Shown: piece by piece, positions 59,498 through 64,000 of the stretch
Layout of the letters: each line of letters begins with the position of its first letter
How positions within the stretch are numbered: the first letter of the stretch is position 1
DNA from: Clarireedia homoeocarpa
Taxonomy: Eukaryota > Ascomycota > Leotiomycetes > Helotiales > Rutstroemiaceae
NCBI GenBank assembly: GCA_001465935.1
Contig: LNKV01000033.1
Coordinates: 62,001-126,000 of the forward strand
Length of the DNA: 64,000 bases
Direction: 5' to 3'
Program-made: the position numbers and the translations under genes
The notes under the pieces: model-generated
Seen by the model: the letters and a program-made list of their open reading frames with translations, nothing else
Told to the model about the DNA's origin: nothing
The model's database searches: none

Positions 59498-60178
59498 GAG
59501 GGGTGTGGATTTTCATTTGTTCAGGCTCGGAAGTATGGGAAAAGGTAGATATAAATTGTATATACAAGTAGAAAGATAGGAATCTAACCTCCTCCACGAG
59601 TTAAGAGGTTGGTAGCAGCAATATAATATATTATACTTTCCTCAAAATATGATAACACTTTTCAATAGACCTACGGTAAAGATAAAATTGTACCTTTAAA
59701 GTAGGTCTATCCGGTCCACGACAACTCCTATCCGCCTATTATAACCGTCACTTACCAGGAAATACTACTTCCTTTTCAACACCGCCTCCGACAATCCATC
59801 AGGCGGTCCTACAAACGCCATATTAGCTCGACGGCCTCATATCATACTTGAATACTTGGAGAGATATACTTAGAGATGTGACATCTAACTTGAAGGACTG
59901 CCCACCGCTGGGATTGGTCAATCGAATTAGGATTGTGAACATCATTGAGAAGGCAATACGATTTGCAACGAATGAGATTTGAGCATCTTCTGCGCGATCC
60001 AGCTGCAGAAAGATTCATGATCCTTTGAACTTGGCTGTAAAAAATATTCAGTGGCAGTTGTTGAAGCTGTGATTGTTCGTGTGTTCCGAGCTGGGTACGG
60101 GGTTATGGGAACGGTTGATACATGTTCCTTTCTCGAGAGTTTCAAGAGGATATAAAGTCGTAAATTTGATTTATTGTG
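59498..60178. other. Intergenic region with a short hairpin
   Basis: Lies between convergent LAS21 (+) and RMP1 (-). It contains a 10-bp perfect inverted repeat atagacctac at 59665-59674 / 59701-59710. No gene is seen. Confidence 0.5.
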
Positions 60179-60970
60179 CTACACAAGGCCATCGAATAAA
60201 TCATCAAATGCATCTCCGCCTTTCTTTTTCCTCTTCTTCTTTGGTGGCTTCGCTGGCGTCAAATCAGATGATTTCGTGTCCTTCTGCTGCAGTGCTTGCA
60301 CCTCGTGTTTCCTTTTCTTCGGCTTTGGCGTCTTAGACTCCACAGACCCATCTTCTTTTAGACTCATCGTCCTAATACTCTCATCGATCTCTTCTCGTGG
60401 CTGGTCTCTCACAATCTTCTCTCCTAAATCTTCCACAATGTCATCCATTTTCGTTTCTTTCTTTACGTCGTCCACTACTTTCTCCTCCCCTTCTTCTTCA
60501 GTTACAACCCTCAACCCAACCAGAATCCGATGAAACCGCGCCAAACACCCCATCAACATTAATCCCAAAGTAGCATACTGATTATCCGCCACCAGCTGAC
60601 TGAACGCCCTACACTATCATCAGCACTCATTCCTTCATCAGTTCCTCCCCCACAAAACAAGAACTCACAAATAACAGTCCGGCACTACTCTCTCCAACAT
60701 AAACCTCACCGCAACTTGTATATCCTCTTCTCTCTTCCTCTCCTTCTCCTTCGTCTTCCCCTTTGCCTTCCCGCGTGACTGCGATTCGAGAATATATTCA
60801 GGAATAAGCGCCAATAGACGCAATACCTGTCGCCGGAGGATACCAAATGAGATGTACCATTTTGAGTGACGGTGCTGGTTTTTGTTGCGGTGGTGGGTGA
60901 GGTGAAGGATTTGGGAGAGAGAGTGGAGGGATGTGTGGGTGGAGTTGGGGAGGGGAAGAGAGGTTGTCAT
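60179..60970 (-). CDS. RMP1: RNase MRP protein subunit Rmp1
   Basis: Subunit specific to RNase MRP, the ribonucleoprotein that processes pre-rRNA at site A3 and certain mRNAs. Exons 60970-60669 and 60608-60179 give 243 aa. The N-terminal half carries the hallmark LHLTHHRNKNQHRHSKWYISFGILRR, then helices through AVRFMLERVVPDCYL-AFSQLVADNQYATLGLMLMGCLARF. The C-terminus is acidic then strongly basic (KPPKKKRKKKGGDAFDDLFDGL), a probable nucleolar localisation signal. The start codon is 389 bp from that of divergent COG1. Confidence 0.88.
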
Positions 60971-61359
60971 GGGATGGAATGGGATGAGATAGGATGGTTA
61001 TATGAGGGTATTGAGCTCAATTTGGCTATGGGAATGCACAGCCAGGAAATGTAGATAGATTTTATTGAAATCAAGTGCGAAGTGATAAGTTATCGAGCAA
61101 AACATAAAGATTTAATTAATGCGCAAGCTCAGGCTTACCCGCGGGGCTAATGCACAGACCATCATGCATATCGTGTCGACAGATGTGCATGATGGTCTAG
61201 TTGATGCGCAGCCTTACAACGACCTGAACCCATGAATGTCGATATCTTCATACGTTAGGAATCCTCAAACCAATACTAAAATTGGCGTCAATGGACCTCT
61301 ATAAATCTCACGTGTTTACCAAATAAATTTCCCCGAAACCTACAAACACACCACACAAA
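60971..61359. promoter_or_regulatory. Divergent RMP1-COG1 promoter with a hairpin
   Basis: A 389-bp intergenic region shared by two outward genes. It holds a 13-bp perfect inverted repeat, agaccatcatgca at 61156-61168 and its complement at 61186-61198, and flanking tgcgca motifs. The role of the hairpin is unknown. Confidence 0.55.
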
Positions 61360-63756
61360 ATGGCCACCACCAAAAACCTCGACCCATCCCTCATCCTCAC
61401 CTCCGCGCAAGCCTTCGCCTACCCACTGCCACAAGTCCGCCAATTCCACCAAAATCTCACCGCCGATCTCGACGTGAAAAACGCCCGCTTACGCGAACTT
61501 GTTGGCGGCAGCTATAGAGAGCTGCTTGGGACCGCGGAACAAATATTGCGGATGCGGAGGGAGATTGCTGAGGTGGAGGAGAAGCTGGGGAAGGTGGGGA
61601 TGGGGTGTGGCAGGGGGGTGGTAGAGGGGATGGTGAGGGGGCTGGGGAGGTTGCAGAAGGAGGAGGGAAAGGGGAAGAGGGGGGAGGAATTGAGGGGAAC
61701 GGCGAGGAGGAAGGGGTTGGAGGGGTGTGGAGGGGTTGTGGGGAGGTTGTTGAGGGGCTTGGGGAGGGGGGGTGAGAGGGGTAAGAGATTGGTTGTTGCG
61801 GCGAAGGTATTGGTTTTGGAGAGGTTGTTAGCAAAGAGTTTGGAGGGGACGAGGGAGGAGGAGGAAGGGTTTGTGGAGAAGGAGAGGAAGAAGTTGGGGG
61901 TTCTAAGGAGGAGGTTGTTGAGGGCAATTGAAAAGACATTGGTTATGGCGAGAGGCGTAGATGATAGAGAGGATCTTGTACAGGCGCTTTGTGCCTATAG
62001 TCTTGCGACGAGCTCGAGCGCTAGAGATGTGCTGAAGCATTTCTTGCGTGTGAGGGGGGAGGCGATGACGTTGGCTTTTGAAGAAGCAGAGGAGGGAAAG
62101 AGAGATAGAGAGGGCATATTAAAGGCGTTGGATTTATATACGAGGTCACTATTGGATGTGCAGGCGCTGGTGCCGAGAAGGTTGAGTGAGGCGTTAGCAG
62201 GGTTGAAGACGAAGCCTTTGTTGAGGGATGATACGATTAGGCAACAGGAGGGGTTAAGGTTGGATGTCTTGGAGAGATGGTTTGGGGATGAAATCCTGTA
62301 TTTTACACCGTATGTAAGACATGATGATTTGGAGGGACCCCAGGCAGTTGAGATTTTGCATGGTTGGGCAAAGAAAGCTTCAGAGGTGCTACTGGAAGGG
62401 TTCACGAAGACATTACAAGGAGGCTTTGATTTCAAAACAGTTGTTGAATTGCGCACGAAGATTCTGGAGGTGTGGATCAAAGATGGTGGAAAGGCCAAGG
62501 GATTTGACCCTTCGATTCTGCTGAACGGTTTGCGTGGGGTGGTCAACAAACGACTAGTGGAGCTGTTGGAGGCGAGAGTGAGCAAGCTTCATATCGTTGG
62601 AACAGAAATGGAATCAACAATGGGCACATGGGAAAGCGGGACAACAGATGCTCATGCAAGTCTATGGGACGACGACATGTCAGAAATGGAGATCGGAAAC
62701 GGCGCGACTGTGTTCAAACAAGGCATTCTTGCTCGCACATTTGGACGAAACGATGCTGTCTCAAGAGTGGTCAACAGTTTCCACACTTGGCGGCATCTCA
62801 TAGACGAGATCGGCACCGTCATCGACCAGCTCAAGAAGCAGAAATGGGATGATGATCTCGAGGACATCGAAGATGATGAAAGTCTTGAAACTCGAAACAA
62901 CCTCCTTAGCAAGGAGGACCCCCAGATGTTACAAGCTCACCTAGATTCGAGCCTAGAAAAGGCCTTCTCAGATCTCCATACCAAAACCGCTACACTGGTC
63001 GAGCAATACAAAGATAGTCAACACAGCGGGAAAATGTCCATTTACATATTGCGAATTCTCCGTGATATCCGCACAGAGCTACCCCCAAATTCTTCGATAC
63101 AGAAAATCGGTCTCTCGATCGTACCGTCACTGCACGAGAAGCTTGCAAACACTATATCAGAAACACATATCGAAACCTTTGCGAAATATTTCAGCAAGAA
63201 GAGAGTTCCAGGCAGAGTATTATGGGAGGGGGATCCGGAATTACCTGTTCAACCTTCTCCGGCTACATTCAAGTTTCTTCGCGCCTTGTCATTGGATATG
63301 GCGAAAGCGGGAGCAGATCTATGGAGTCCGGTGGCTGTTGAGACTTTGAAGAGGGTTTTGGGTGAAAGAATTGGTGTTCTTTGGAGTGAGAATTTAAAGG
63401 AGAAAAATAATGCCAAGGGCTCAGAACCGACAACGGATGGAAATGCTGGTGATGAGTCAGTGTCAAATGAGGACGCGCCCAACACAGATGGTGGAAATAT
63501 TCAGGCGCCAGCTTCTGCTCCTGTAAACAAAGATGTAGACGACCAGGTGCGAAGAGATCTTCTGATTCAGGCATTCTTCGATATCACGTTCCTGCAACAA
63601 GCATTGAAGTTTGGAGAGGCGGATGATATGATGAAAACGCTGTGTGCTGAGATAGAGGAGCAGTTGAAGTTGGAGGCGTCGCCGAGGAAAAGGATGGTTA
63701 ATGGAGCGGCGGAATATTGGAAGAGGACGAGTCTTTTGTTTGGACTGTTGGGGTAG
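61360..63756 (+). CDS. COG1: Conserved oligomeric Golgi complex subunit 1
   Basis: Lobe A subunit of the COG tether, which retrieves Golgi resident enzymes by retrograde vesicle docking. A single 798-aa exon starts at an ATG in CACAAAATGGCC context. The N-terminal signature is PLPQVRQFHQNLTADLDVKNARLRELVGGSYRELLGTAEQILRMRREIAEVEEKLG, a coiled coil typical of Cog1/Vps51-like subunits. The rest is helical with DVLERWFGDEILYFTPYV and an acidic linker (DDLEDIEDDE). The segment 61560-61900 is extremely G-rich, giving Gly/Arg/Glu-rich protein and an antisense ORF that is only a shadow. A disordered insert (about 690-730) precedes the last helices. Confidence 0.92.
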   Translation: MATTKNLDPSLILTSAQAFAYPLPQVRQFHQNLTADLDVKNARLRELVGGSYRELLGTAEQILRMRREIAEVEEKLGKVGMGCGRGVVEGMVRGLGRLQKEEGKGKRGEELRGTARRKGLEGCGGVVGRLLRGLGRGGERGKRLVVAAKVLVLERLLAKSLEGTREEEEGFVEKERKKLGVLRRRLLRAIEKTLVMARGVDDREDLVQALCAYSLATSSSARDVLKHFLRVRGEAMTLAFEEAEEGKRDREGILKALDLYTRSLLDVQALVPRRLSEALAGLKTKPLLRDDTIRQQEGLRLDVLERWFGDEILYFTPYVRHDDLEGPQAVEILHGWAKKASEVLLEGFTKTLQGGFDFKTVVELRTKILEVWIKDGGKAKGFDPSILLNGLRGVVNKRLVELLEARVSKLHIVGTEMESTMGTWESGTTDAHASLWDDDMSEMEIGNGATVFKQGILARTFGRNDAVSRVVNSFHTWRHLIDEIGTVIDQLKKQKWDDDLEDIEDDESLETRNNLLSKEDPQMLQAHLDSSLEKAFSDLHTKTATLVEQYKDSQHSGKMSIYILRILRDIRTELPPNSSIQKIGLSIVPSLHEKLANTISETHIETFAKYFSKKRVPGRVLWEGDPELPVQPSPATFKFLRALSLDMAKAGADLWSPVAVETLKRVLGERIGVLWSENLKEKNNAKGSEPTTDGNAGDESVSNEDAPNTDGGNIQAPASAPVNKDVDDQVRRDLLIQAFFDITFLQQALKFGEADDMMKTLCAEIEEQLKLEASPRKRMVNGAAEYWKRTSLLFGLLG

Positions 63757-64000
63757 GGCGCTGAGACACGGGATGGGGAGTGGCGGAGGAAGATGGCTGA
63801 GATTATAGAAAGATAGCTATAGGTAGATGGTAATTTAATGAAGAATCTGACCTTGAGCACTTAAAGCGTGAGAATAGTTGACCTACTTGTACCAAAATGA
63901 TTTCTATTAGAGTACAGATTATAAGGCAGTGTAGTTGTATCGCATACAATTGAGGATACTAGCATCATTATATTTAAAAAAAAAAATCCGTGCTCTTCCC
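63757..64000. other. 3' flank of COG1
   Basis: AT-rich sequence after the COG1 stop, with a poly-A tract near the window end. No further gene is seen. Confidence 0.5.

Noticed and set aside
61457..61939. 160-codon Pro/Ser-rich antisense ORF
   Set aside because: Shadow of the G-rich COG1 coding strand.

Overview
The window is nuclear DNA of a filamentous ascomycete (Pezizomycotina). The genes are split by short introns (about 44-290 nt, mostly 45-60) with GT-AG borders and CTAAC/CTGAC-like branch sites. Several families are typical of such fungi: a HET-domain protein, an FSH serine hydrolase, a tachykinin-family regulator and a Tup1/RCO-1 corepressor. Long intergenic stretches full of microsatellites fit a Leotiomycete/Sclerotiniaceae-like genome, but that placement is inference. 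All exon maps were joined by hand from splice signals and reading phase, and every joined model has a length divisible by three.

Layout. 1-1.85 kb: AT-rich repeat remnants with a small inverted-repeat element. 1.85-6.1 kb (-): a GH13 alpha-glucosidase preceded by a GT4-type glycosyltransferase, a carbohydrate-active pair. 6.58-7.29 kb: a hAT-like non-autonomous element. 9.8-11.7 kb (-): tachykinin-family regulator. 13.9-15.6 kb (+): 26S proteasome subunit Rpn5. 15.7-16.7 kb (-): FSH serine hydrolase. 16.7-24.5 kb: a nearly 8 kb gene-poor interval. 24.5-27.2 kb (+): membrane protein with one EGF-like module. 29.9-30.4 kb (+): small secreted protein. 31.2-32.9 kb: divergent PLP2-type phosducin-like protein (-) and RPS27 (+). 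33.9-36.5 kb (+): HET protein. 36.5-40.1 kb: repeat-rich tract including a 254-nt run with no G. 40.1-41.4 kb (-): casein kinase 1. 41.4-44.8 kb: unrelated minisatellites. 44.8-47.0 kb (-): TUP1. 50.5-51.6 kb (+): ERG3 C-5 sterol desaturase. 52.9-54.9 kb (-): SIZ/PIAS SUMO ligase, divergent from a DUF2423 protein (55.4-55.9 kb, +). 56.4-59.5 kb (+): LAS21/GPI7. 60.2-61.0 kb (-): RMP1, divergent from COG1 (61.4-63.8 kb, +).

Most genes are core housekeeping: proteasome, ribosome and RNase MRP, chaperone, kinase, corepressor, sterol and GPI synthesis, Golgi tethering and SUMOylation. They are not an operon-like system. The accessory parts are the glucosidase/glycosyltransferase pair, the HET gene and the secreted protein. 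I found no convincing previously unknown multi-gene system. The most unusual signals are in non-coding DNA: an 18-20 bp micro-inversion inside a tandem duplication upstream of the secreted-protein gene; a ~90-bp GC-rich repeat present twice, 27 kb apart and inverted; a hAT-like element with 8-bp target duplication; a recurrent GTACGAAGTAC motif; and strong strand asymmetry beyond gene 3' ends. No tRNA, rRNA or CRISPR was seen.
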